From Bacteroidales bacterium (GTDB taxonomy: Bacteria > Bacteroidota > Bacteroidia > Bacteroidales > 4484-276), in contig JAGYLT010000154.1 in assembly GCA_018400545.1 (NCBI GenBank), positions 1 through 5,939 of the forward strand: a DNA stretch of 5,939 nucleotides, written 5' to 3'. This document shows, one piece after another, positions 1 through 5,756 of this stretch. The notes beneath the pieces were generated by a model. It worked only from the letters and a program-made list of their open reading frames with translations, ran no database searches and was not told the origin of the DNA. Each line of letters opens with the position of its first letter. The first letter of the stretch is position 1. Position numbers and translations under genes: made by a program.

Positions 1-8
1 AATTTGCC

Positions 9-16
9 TAAATTTG
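9..16 (+). promoter_or_regulatory. Candidate Bacteroidota -7 promoter box for the phosphodiesterase gene
   Basis: TAAATTTG matches the Bacteroidota -7 consensus TAnnTTTG exactly and lies 24 bases before the ATG at 41, which would give a leader of roughly 18 bases. The matching -33 element would fall before the first base of the window, so it cannot be checked. In an AT-rich leader such an octamer can occur by chance, so this is a suggestion only. Confidence 0.35.
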
Positions 17-40
17 AAAAAAATAAAATTCGGATTTACA

Positions 41-1051
41 ATGAAAACAAAGTCATTTTATCAGCTTTTGCTTTTTACAATTTTTGTGGGTTTATCTTTC
101 AGCCTGGCCGGTCAGGCCTTTAAAACCATTGTTTTAGGTTCGGGTGGTGGAATAAAGGAAAACAACCTTTCTGCATATTTGCTGGCTCCTGCAAACAGTA
201 ACGATTTCATCTGCCTCGATGCGGGTACGGTTTATTCAGGTATTGAACGTGCTGTGAATTCGGGTAATTTTTACGAGGTTTTTGTCCCGCAGGAAAGTGC
301 TGCTTCCAAAGCCGGTTATATTTTTCGTGATTTGATCAAAGGCTATCTGATTACGCATGCTCATCTGGATCATATTGCCGGCCTGGTCATCGCCTCACCG
401 GCCAGCACCACAAAAAATATTTATGCCACAGCTTCCACAATCGATTACCTAAAAGCCAATGTGTTTAACTGGGAAATCTGGCCCAATTTCACCGATGAAG
501 GTGCAGGGATAAATTTGGGTATATTCGACTACAAAACACTGATTCCTGAGCAGGAGCAACGCATCGAGGAAACAAACATGTATGTAAAACCCTTTCGCCT
601 TAGTCACCAGAATCCTTACGAATCAACCGCATTTCTAATCAGATATCTTGATGATTATGTGCTTTATGCCGGCGATACCGGAGCCGATGAACTGGAGGGG
701 GTAAATTACCTTGAAGAGATATGGAAAGCAATTGCGCCTATCATCAGAGAAGATAAATTGAAGGCCATTTTCCTGGAATGTTCTTATCCCAACGAGCAGC
801 CCGACTCAAAACTTTACGGGCATCTGAATCCAAAATGGATGATAAAGGAATTGACCCATCTCGCTGAAATAACCAATCCCGAAAATAATGGTGAAGCATT
901 GATGGGGTTGCCGGTTATTGTCACCGGAATAAAGCCGTCATGGAAGCAGGGTGGCGACAACAAGTATTTGATTTACAAACAACTTTTGGTTAATAATGAT
1001 CTTGGGGTGCGGTTTATCATCCCGGAGCAGGGCCAACTCATCGCGTTCTAG
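41..1051 (+). CDS. Exported class II 3',5'-cyclic-nucleotide phosphodiesterase (metallo-beta-lactamase fold)
   Basis: Predicted 336-residue enzyme that hydrolyses cAMP (possibly cGMP) to the 5'-nucleotide, related to yeast PDE1 and the periplasmic CpdP of Aliivibrio. The class II signature is complete at residues 106-120 (HAHLDHIAGLVIASP), containing the metal-binding H106, H108, D110 and H111. Further likely metal ligands are H189 (LSHQNP), D212 (AGDTG) and H261 (YGHLNP), in the order expected for the fold. Residues 1-26 form a clear signal peptide with a Lys-containing start, a hydrophobic core and a likely cut after GQA, so the enzyme probably acts in the periplasm or outside the cell. I chose the ATG at 41 over an in-frame TTG at 14, because it gives a clean signal peptide and the TTG lies inside a putative promoter box. 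The gene is monocistronic here and converges on the DUF4783-like gene, overlapping its shifted end by 4 bases. The family call is strong; the natural substrate is inferred. Confidence 0.9.
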   Translation: MKTKSFYQLLLFTIFVGLSFSLAGQAFKTIVLGSGGGIKENNLSAYLLAPANSNDFICLDAGTVYSGIERAVNSGNFYEVFVPQESAASKAGYIFRDLIKGYLITHAHLDHIAGLVIASPASTTKNIYATASTIDYLKANVFNWEIWPNFTDEGAGINLGIFDYKTLIPEQEQRIEETNMYVKPFRLSHQNPYESTAFLIRYLDDYVLYAGDTGADELEGVNYLEEIWKAIAPIIREDKLKAIFLECSYPNEQPDSKLYGHLNPKWMIKELTHLAEITNPENNGEALMGLPVIVTGIKPSWKQGGDNKYLIYKQLLVNNDLGVRFIIPEQGQLIAF

Positions 1052-1470
1052 CGAATTCGTTTATTCCTCTTCAAACTGCAGTTGCTGTATCCAGCTCGGT
1101 GCCGTTGCGGCCTTTGATGGGAGATAACCCTGAAGGATCCGGCCCTATTTTCATAGCTTCCGATCAGGTATTTCGAGCCGTTGTTTGAGTTCCCGGTATG
1201 TTCGAGGCTGAAACTTTTAACCGGGTTTTTTGAAAAGAACATCTTGAGAATTTGCTCAGCTTGCTTTTTGCTGTAAGTGCCTTCGTTGTCGGGAAGCGTC
1301 AGATCGATGGAGGCATTCAGGTGGGTGGCAAGCTGTGAGGCGTTGCCGGATTTAAGGGCTTTGGTAATTTGATCAGTAACGGAGGCATCCTGCGCTGTTG
1401 CAGGGTTTGCGAGAAATCCGGTAAAGATTGCAAAAACAAATAATAGAATGCCTGCTCTGGTTGGTTTCAC
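1048..1470 (-). CDS. Small exported DUF4783-like protein, C-terminus frameshifted
   Basis: The reading frame as it stands gives 140 residues. Residues 1-26 are a signal peptide (hydrophobic core, likely cut after ATA). The mature part resembles the Bacteroidota DUF4783 family, an NTF2/lumazine-synthase-like small fold of unknown function: ITKALKSGNASQLA, then EGTYSKKQAEQILKMFFSKN, then GSKYLIGSYE. From residue 115 the frame turns into a basic sequence (SHQRPQRHR) unlike the family. One extra base at about 1126-1127 restores VYLPSK...WIQQLQFEEE and a TAA at 1061-1063. That makes a 136-residue protein with the usual ending, 9 bases clear of the convergent phosphodiesterase gene. So the gene carries a one-base deletion, real or a sequencing error. 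The start is a GTG at 1470; no upstream in-frame ATG is seen in the short leader. Function is unknown. The family assignment is from remembered sequence pattern, the frameshift from direct translation. Confidence 0.72.
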   Translation of the reverse strand: MKPTRAGILLFVFAIFTGFLANPATAQDASVTDQITKALKSGNASQLATHLNASIDLTLPDNEGTYSKKQAEQILKMFFSKNPVKSFSLEHTGNSNNGSKYLIGSYENRAGSFRVISHQRPQRHRAGYSNCSLKRNKRIR

Positions 1471-1489
1471 GATGTTAGAATGTTTTCTG

Positions 1490-1497
1490 TAGTTTTG
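1490..1497 (+). promoter_or_regulatory. Candidate -7 box for rlmH
   Basis: TAGTTTTG fits TAnnTTTG. TTTC at 1465-1468, 21 bases upstream, could serve as an imperfect -33 element (consensus TTTG). Transcription would start near 1504 and leave a leader of about 80 bases before the rlmH ATG at 1584. No better match to the consensus occurs closer to the gene. Confidence 0.3.
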
Positions 1498-1507
1498 CCT
1501 GATAGCG

Positions 1508-1515
1508 CAAAGTTA
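1508..1515 (-). promoter_or_regulatory. Candidate -7 box for the DUF4783-like gene
   Basis: On the minus strand the bases read TAACTTTG, an exact fit to TAnnTTTG, 37 bases before the GTG start at 1470. A TTTG on the minus strand at 1531-1534 could be the -33 element, but the spacing of 15 bases is shorter than the usual 19-21. The predicted transcript would begin near 1501, inside the region also covered by the rightward candidate promoter. Confidence 0.35.
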
Positions 1516-1583
1516 ACACTTTTTGCCATTCAAAAAATTGAATATCGGAATTATCATTCAGAATTTATGCCAAAACCGGAAGT

Positions 1584-2057
1584 ATGAAAATCAGGTTAGT
1601 TATTGTGGGTAAAACAACGCAGACTTTTGTGGCAGATGGAATTCGGGAGTATTCTTCACGAATCCGAAAATATGTTCCATTCGAGGAAGTTGCAATTCCC
1701 GCTTTAAAAAATGCCAAAAACCTTACTCCGGAAGATTATAAGAAGAAGGAAGGCCAACTCATTCTTAGAAAGACCGGGGAGCGGAGTATCAATATTTTGC
1801 TGGATGAAAATGGAAAAACCTTCAGTTCGGTGGGGTTTGCAAATTTTCTGCAGCAGCAGATGAATACCGGAAATAAAACCATAAACTTTATTGTGGGGGG
1901 TGCTTATGGATTTTCAGCAGAAGTTTATAAAATGGCTGATGCAAAATTATCTTTGTCAAAAATGACCTATTCACACCAACTGATCAGGTTGATTTTTCTG
2001 GAGCAGCTTTACCGGGCATTCACCATTATCCGCAACGAACCTTATCACAATCAATAA
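1584..2057 (+). CDS. rlmH: 23S rRNA (pseudouridine-1915-N3)-methyltransferase RlmH
   Basis: 157 residues, the normal length for this SPOUT-class methyltransferase. It transfers a methyl group from S-adenosylmethionine to N3 of pseudouridine 1915 in helix 69 of 23S rRNA, acting as a homodimer on the 70S ribosome. Seen in the sequence: MKIRLVIVGKT at the start, the LLDENGK segment (72-78), the glycine-rich SAM loop VGGAYGF (104-110) that belongs to the SPOUT knot, and the family block LSLSKMTYSHQLIR (122-135). The ending NEPYH is followed by only two residues, and the C-terminal Tyr-His is needed in known RlmH. The ATG at 1584 puts the conserved N-terminus at residue 1; the ATG at 1567 is out of frame. 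The gene is divergent from the DUF4783-like gene and converges on rlmN, with the two stop regions overlapping by 7 bases. Confidence 0.95.
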   Translation: MKIRLVIVGKTTQTFVADGIREYSSRIRKYVPFEEVAIPALKNAKNLTPEDYKKKEGQLILRKTGERSINILLDENGKTFSSVGFANFLQQQMNTGNKTINFIVGGAYGFSAEVYKMADAKLSLSKMTYSHQLIRLIFLEQLYRAFTIIRNEPYHNQ

Positions 2058-3091
2058 TCCGGGTTTTCCTGTTTCACCAGTTCTTTGGTCGAAAGCAGCC
2101 CGCATGCCGCATAAATATCCTCGCCTCGTGATGCTCTGATTGTAGTTCTGATTCCCTTCTCATTGAGCGCAACCATGAATTTTTCCATGGTGGCATCATC
2201 CGATCCTTCCAGCGGTGTTCCGGGAATGGGGTGAAAGCGAATGAGATTGATGCGGCAGCGGATGCCGTTTAAAATCCTGGCCAGTTCCTTTACATGCTTT
2301 GGCGTGTCGTTATATCCTTTAAACATGATGTACTCGAACGAAATCCGGCGTTGCCTGCCAAAATCAAAATCACGAATGGTCTTGATAACATCGGGCAGGG
2401 CATATACATTTTCTACGGGCATGAGTTTTTTGCGCTCTTCCTCAAACGGAGAATGCAAGCTCACTGCAAGATGACACTGGCTGGCATCCAAAAACTTTTC
2501 GATGGCCGGAATGATGCCAATGGTTGAAACCGTAATTCTTTTCGGGCTCCAGCCATATCCCCAACCGGAAGTAAAAATCTCCAGACTCTTCAGCACTTCA
2601 TCCAGGTTGTCGAAAGGTTCGCCCATGCCCATATAAACCACGTTGGTGAGGGCTTCTTTTTCAGGAAGGCTGTGCACCTGGTTAACTATTTGCCCTGCCG
2701 TGAGGTTGGCCTGAAAACCCTGCTTGCCGGTCATGCAAAACAAGCATCCCATTTTGCATCCCACCTGCGATGATACACATAGGGTTTTCCTGTTTTCATC
2801 AGGGATGTAAGCTGCCTCAATAAATTTAAGCTGACCGGCAGGATAGAGATATTTTTTGGTTCCGTCAACCGATTCCTGAACTTTTGACGGTGGAGTGAGC
2901 CCCAAATCAAAATGTTCCTCCAGTGCTTTTCTGGCCGGTTTTGAGAGGTTGGTCATTTCCTCAAACGTGCTGATATTTTTTTGGTAAAGCCATTGTGCAA
3001 TTTGTTTTGCTGTGAATTTGGGCAGTCCAGGTTCAACAACTATATCCTGGAGTTCTGTGAGGGTTTTCCCGAAAAGTGAAGGTTTATTCAT
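2051..3091 (-). CDS. rlmN: Dual-specificity 23S rRNA/tRNA adenine-C2 methyltransferase RlmN (radical SAM)
   Basis: 346-residue radical-SAM enzyme that makes 2-methyladenosine at A2503 of 23S rRNA and, in E. coli, at A37 of some tRNAs. The [4Fe-4S] cluster cysteines are C112, C116 and C119 in VGCKMGCLFC. The two catalytic cysteines of the methyl-shuttle mechanism are present: C105 (TLCVSSQ) and C330 (YAACGLL), matching C118 and C355 of the E. coli enzyme. The SAM-contacting GMGEP stands at 155-159, and the N-terminal helical domain carries the usual AKQIAQWLY (28-36). I chose the ATG at 3091, which gives MNKPSLFGKTLTELQ, typical of the family; an in-frame TTG at 3115 would add eight unlike residues. 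The ATG lies inside the end of the HEPN toxin gene (8-base overlap, ATGAATAA), so translation is probably coupled to that gene. All active-site residues are intact. Confidence 0.96.
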   Translation of the reverse strand: MNKPSLFGKTLTELQDIVVEPGLPKFTAKQIAQWLYQKNISTFEEMTNLSKPARKALEEHFDLGLTPPSKVQESVDGTKKYLYPAGQLKFIEAAYIPDENRKTLCVSSQVGCKMGCLFCMTGKQGFQANLTAGQIVNQVHSLPEKEALTNVVYMGMGEPFDNLDEVLKSLEIFTSGWGYGWSPKRITVSTIGIIPAIEKFLDASQCHLAVSLHSPFEEERKKLMPVENVYALPDVIKTIRDFDFGRQRRISFEYIMFKGYNDTPKHVKELARILNGIRCRINLIRFHPIPGTPLEGSDDATMEKFMVALNEKGIRTTIRASRGEDIYAACGLLSTKELVKQENPDY

Positions 3092-3446
3092 CAGACTTGT
3101 CACTTTCTTTTTCAATAATCGTTAAAATTTGCTTGTGATTTTCAGGGAGATATTCAGAAATGATTTTCCAAATTACCTCATAATCAATACCAAAATAATC
3201 ATGAGAAATTATATTTCGTAATCGATATATTTTACTCCAGGGCATTTCAGGGTATTTTTGCTTGATGTCATCAGGAATGTTTTTTGTTGCTTCACCCATA
3301 ATTTCAAAATTCCTGATTACCGCATCAACAACTAGCCGGGTAGCTTTAAACTTCTTAAAATCAAACCCTTCAGTAAATTCAAAAACATGCCGCATAGCGT
3401 CTTCCATGTCCTCAAGATAAAATATGTAATCTCTTAGGTGCTTCAT
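3084..3446 (-). CDS. hepT: HEPN-domain RNase toxin (HepT-like, DUF86 family)
   Basis: 120-residue, all-helical HEPN protein of the HepT/DUF86 kind. Its ribonuclease motif RX4HXY is complete: R77, H82 and Y84 in RLRNIISHDYFGID. The family block VDAVIRNFEIMGEA at 40-53 precedes it. In studied HepT/MntA pairs, HepT cuts RNA (tRNA ends in one case), and the partner MNT enzyme silences it by adding AMP groups to the tyrosine of this motif; that the same holds here is inference. The start is the ATG at 3446, which overlaps the TGA of the MNT gene in the classic ATGA arrangement. Its TAA lies within the first codons of rlmN. GC content over the toxin and antitoxin is about 34%, against about 50% for the genes on either side, which suggests acquisition by transfer. 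The symbol follows family use. Confidence 0.88.
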   Translation of the reverse strand: MKHLRDYIFYLEDMEDAMRHVFEFTEGFDFKKFKATRLVVDAVIRNFEIMGEATKNIPDDIKQKYPEMPWSKIYRLRNIISHDYFGIDYEVIWKIISEYLPENHKQILTIIEKESDKSDE

Positions 3447-3736
3447 GACAGATAATTAACCTGTGATAGAATATTGTCCTTTAACTGGGGTTTTAGAGCG
3501 TTAACCGTAACGAGATCAACTTTCCGGTTCAGTTCCTTTTCTAAAAAATCAATGAGGTCAAAGTATTCCCATCCTGGAATGATGGAAAAATCGACAAGTA
3601 TATCGACGTCGGATTTATCGCTAAACTGATCTGAAGTAATTGATCCGAATAGCCCGATTTTACTTACGTTGTAATTCATTTGTAGAACCGGAATCAAATC
3701 TTTCAATTTGTTTTCAATTTTTTCCTGATTTCTCAT
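3443..3736 (-). CDS. mntA: MNT-type nucleotidyltransferase antitoxin (MntA-like)
   Basis: 97-residue minimal nucleotidyltransferase. The GSX10DXD signature is exact: G31-S32 in GLFGS, ten residues, then D43 and D45 in SDVDILVDF. The third catalytic acid is probably D74 in RKVDLVT. In the HepT/MntA class of toxin-antitoxin systems this enzyme uses ATP to AMPylate the HEPN toxin on its RX4HXY tyrosine and so neutralises it. The complete metal-binding acids suggest an active enzyme rather than a plain binding partner. The ATG at 3736 sits only 4 bases after the stop of the flavoprotein gene and the end overlaps the toxin gene by 4 bases, so antitoxin is made before toxin within one message. There is no room for a promoter between it and the upstream gene; any private promoter would have to lie inside that gene. 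Confidence 0.87.
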   Translation of the reverse strand: MRNQEKIENKLKDLIPVLQMNYNVSKIGLFGSITSDQFSDKSDVDILVDFSIIPGWEYFDLIDFLEKELNRKVDLVTVNALKPQLKDNILSQVNYLS

Positions 3737-3740
3737 AATC

Positions 3741-4406
3741 TTAAAAATAAATCTCAGCCAAAATGTTTTCGTACGGGATGTCTTTTTCGATCAGAATATC
3801 CCTGGTATCCACAACCATTTCGGCACTACCGCAAAGATAATACTTTCTGTCGGCGGGCAGGTTTTCCTGTGCTTTAAGCCACGCTGTGAGCCTTCCGTGA
3901 TAAACGCCCTCGCCTGATTCCTGAGAACAGCAGCGGATGAAATCATCGCCCAGGGCATCCTTAAACTCATTTTCGAAATAAAACGAATGCAAAAACCTGC
4001 CTCCATGTATCAGGATTTTATCCTTGCGGATTCCTGACCGCCACATCGAAACAAAAGGAGCTATCCCGGTTCCTGAAGCGATCCAGGTGGACGGTTTTGC
4101 AGTTCCAAAAAAGTTTCCGGACGGTCCGGTGGCGTAAATCTCGTCGCCGGGTTTTACTGCCGAAAGGGGAGGGGTAAGCTCGCCTCCGGGCCTGATGTTG
4201 AACAAAATCCAGATATCCTCATCCTGCATCCCGCTGGTAATGCTGTACATGCGCGGGGGTTTGTGAGGATCGAGGGTAATGCCGACCACCTGTCCGGGAA
4301 CAAACGTGAAATCCCGTTTATACTTGAGCACAAAAACACCGGGGGCAATTTCAGCGTTGCTTTTAACGGTATATTTTTTCAAGTCGTTCTTAATTGTATC
4401 GTCCAT
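3741..4406 (-). CDS. Ferredoxin-NADP reductase-like FAD/NAD(P)-binding oxidoreductase
   Basis: 221-residue, cytoplasmic two-domain flavoprotein of the ferredoxin-NADP reductase superfamily. The N-terminal FAD-binding beta-barrel (about 10-100) has FVPGQ at 35-39 and the flavin-contacting RMYS at 52-55, with GGELTPPL (74-81) in the place of the loop that binds FAD phosphate and GPSGNF at 94-99. The C-terminal NAD(P)-binding domain has SGTGIAPF (111-118) and LCGSAEMV (191-198), whose Cys is near the hydride-transfer site. The chain ends in an aromatic residue (EIYF), as in many short bacterial FNRs. No iron-sulfur or haem domain is attached, so it needs a separate electron partner, which is not in this window. 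ATG 4406 gives full barrel length. It is the first gene of a tight minus-strand run with mntA, hepT and rlmN. The superfamily is certain; the partner and preferred pyridine nucleotide are not. Confidence 0.88.
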   Translation of the reverse strand: MDDTIKNDLKKYTVKSNAEIAPGVFVLKYKRDFTFVPGQVVGITLDPHKPPRMYSITSGMQDEDIWILFNIRPGGELTPPLSAVKPGDEIYATGPSGNFFGTAKPSTWIASGTGIAPFVSMWRSGIRKDKILIHGGRFLHSFYFENEFKDALGDDFIRCCSQESGEGVYHGRLTAWLKAQENLPADRKYYLCGSAEMVVDTRDILIEKDIPYENILAEIYF

Positions 4407-4557
4407 AAAATTTCAATGTTTGCCAACCGGGCATATTAACCCATTATTCAAATTTTGATTTTCATGCGGCAAAGATTAGATATTTATTTGAAGATTGCTC
4501 ATATTTTGCCACATGTTGAATATCGTCGGTGTTGTTCCGCATCGGTTATGCTGAAAC

Positions 4558-4734
4558 TCAATTTATTTTTAAGGTTTTTATATACGTTTGAAAATGCTTC
4601 CCGGGAATTTCTACAATATAAATGCCGGCGACTAAGTGCCCCAGACCCTGGATTGTAATAGTGTTTTGATTCACGAATTGCTTTTTCAGTATCATTTTTC
4701 CGTATGCGTCCGTAATTTTAATATTAACAGTACC
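4558..4734 (-). other. T9SS-like C-terminal sorting tail in a shifted frame
   Basis: In a frame one base away from the repeats, 58 codons read GTVNIKITDAYGKMIL, then TITIQGLGHLVAGIYIVEI, then TYIKTLKIN and stop. This is the Por-secretion-tail pattern: a strand, D-x-x-GK, a linker, L-x-x-G-x-Y-x-V and a basic ending with K-x-x-K. It marks proteins for type IX secretion in Bacteroidota. The frame is open further back to about 4785, where FNPGQINPRGF could supply the usual NP start of the tail, so the exact join with the repeat frame is not fixed. Confidence 0.7.
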
Positions 4735-5261
4735 GAATCCACGAGGGTTAATTTGGCCGGGATTGAAGATGAATATCCCGGCTCAAGGTCGGCTATCATG
4801 TGGGTGGTTTCATCACTGCCTTGTGTAAACCAGAGTTCCTGTCCGTATTGTTCACCATCCCCGGCTGAAAAGTATATGCCATTGGCGGTTTGGCAAAAGT
4901 GCCTGGGAAATGCATGTCCTGTTCCCGGGTTGATGTCTTTTAAAATTTGGGTGCCGGCGGAGGTGCCGTTACTTTTCCACAGTTCCCAGCCATGTTCAAA
5001 GTCAATTGCCGTGAAAAATAATGTATTGTTATAAACCATTAAATCATCAACCTGCGATCCGGTTTCGCTGTTCTGGTTTATATCTTTTACCATGGTTGTT
5101 CCTGCTTCGGTGCCATCCGTGGAAAATAGTTCGGTGTTATAAACCCACGATCCGGCCTCCTGGTAAGAAGTGTCGGCTGCTGAAAAAAAAACCTGATTTT
5201 CAAACACCACAAAGCCAGCGGGCCGCGAATCATTTACTCCTGGGTTAATGTCTTTCACCAT
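4692..5261 (-). CDS. Downstream fragment of the ELWxxDGT-repeat protein
   Basis: 189 residues from the first ATG after the internal stop. The same frame is in fact open back to 5426, where it continues the repeat protein and holds one more core, ELWNTDGT at 5277-5300. Within the fragment are ELFSTDGT (5109-5132), ELWKSNGT (4962-4985) and a degenerate ELWFTQGS (4815-4838), each followed by a strand pattern like MVKDINPG. The fragment has no signal peptide. It ends in a frameshifted run (LILKLRTHTEK) that is unlike the family. There is no reason to think translation starts at 5261; it is simply an ATG inside the repeat unit, so independent expression is doubtful. Confidence 0.5.
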   Translation of the reverse strand: MVKDINPGVNDSRPAGFVVFENQVFFSAADTSYQEAGSWVYNTELFSTDGTEAGTTMVKDINQNSETGSQVDDLMVYNNTLFFTAIDFEHGWELWKSNGTSAGTQILKDINPGTGHAFPRHFCQTANGIYFSAGDGEQYGQELWFTQGSDETTHMIADLEPGYSSSIPAKLTLVDSVLLILKLRTHTEK

Positions 5262-5756
5262 TACCGTACCTTCTGCCGTTCCGTCGGTATTCCACAGCTC
5301 GATGCCATGTGTTTCGTCATTGGCCGGAAAATAAAGGACGTCCTGAAAAACCCCGTATTTTCTGTTGTCCGACAGCCAGAAGCTTCCTCCGGCAGGGCCC
5401 GGGTTGATATCTTTAACAAGGCTGGTTCAGGCTTCGGTGCCGTCTGTTTTCCAAAGTTCATAGCCATAATCTTCGGTATCGACTACAAAAATTAACTGGT
5501 TGTTCAACACAAAGTTTTCATACAAACAATAGATATTGTTTGAATCGAAATGCTTGATAATGCTTGTCCCGGCAGACGTGCCATCCGTTTTCCAGAGCTT
5601 TTTTACCGTATGCGTACTGTCGTATTGTTCATAGATCAGGAGGTCGTTTACCACAATCAGGTCGTTCGGGCTGGCACCCATCCAGTACACGCTGTTGCTT
5701 GATATTTCTTTTAAAACCTGCGTAACTGCTTTGGTGCCGTCGCTCTGGTATAGCTG
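4815..5756 (-). repeat. Seven ELWxxDGT protein-level tandem repeats
   Basis: Cores on the minus strand lie at 5733-5756 (QLYQSDGT), 5577-5600 (KLWKTDGT), 5436-5459 (ELWKTDGT), 5277-5300 (ELWNTDGT), 5109-5132 (ELFSTDGT), 4962-4985 (ELWKSNGT) and 4815-4838 (ELWFTQGS). Spacings are 52, 47, 53, 56, 49 and 49 residues. Most cores are followed by a segment like xAGTxxVKDINPG and preceded by a strand ending in YF or FFxA. The outermost copies are the most degenerate, and the DNA has diverged well beyond simple duplication. Confidence 0.85.

Noticed and set aside
14..40. TTG start at 14 extending the phosphodiesterase by nine residues
   Set aside because: The ATG at 41 gives a standard signal peptide, and the TTG lies within the candidate -7 box TAAATTTG.
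1052..1059. Perfect 8-base palindrome CGAATTCG between the convergent phosphodiesterase and DUF4783-like genes
   Set aside because: Too short and without a loop or a T-run, so not a terminator; likely chance.
2241..2527. Two short plus-strand open frames inside rlmN
   Set aside because: They lie antisense to well-conserved RlmN coding sequence and encode nothing recognisable.
3092..3115. TTG start at 3115 for rlmN
   Set aside because: The extra residues do not resemble RlmN N-termini; the ATG at 3091 gives the family start and a coupling overlap with hepT.
3791..4348. Short minus-strand open frames inside the flavoprotein gene
   Set aside because: They are alternate-frame shadows of a clear FNR-like coding sequence.
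4449..4478. Possible -7 boxes for the flavoprotein operon (minus-strand AAAATTTG and AATCTTTG)
   Set aside because: Each misses the first T of TAnnTTTG and neither has a -33 element at the right distance; the 4407-4557 spacer may hold the promoter, but I cannot place it.
4455..5034. Plus-strand open frames over the spacer and the repeat-protein gene
   Set aside because: They are antisense to repeat and tail sequence, start with TTG or inside the repeat gene, and show no domain.
5427..5429. TGA read as glycine or tryptophan through an alternative genetic code
   Set aside because: rlmN and mntA in the same window end in TGA at their normal lengths, so TGA works as a stop here.
5261..5467. 68-residue minus-strand frame and antisense frames near 5307-5495
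   Set aside because: They cover the same bases as the fourth repeat in a different frame; the repeat frame itself is continuous there apart from one TGA.
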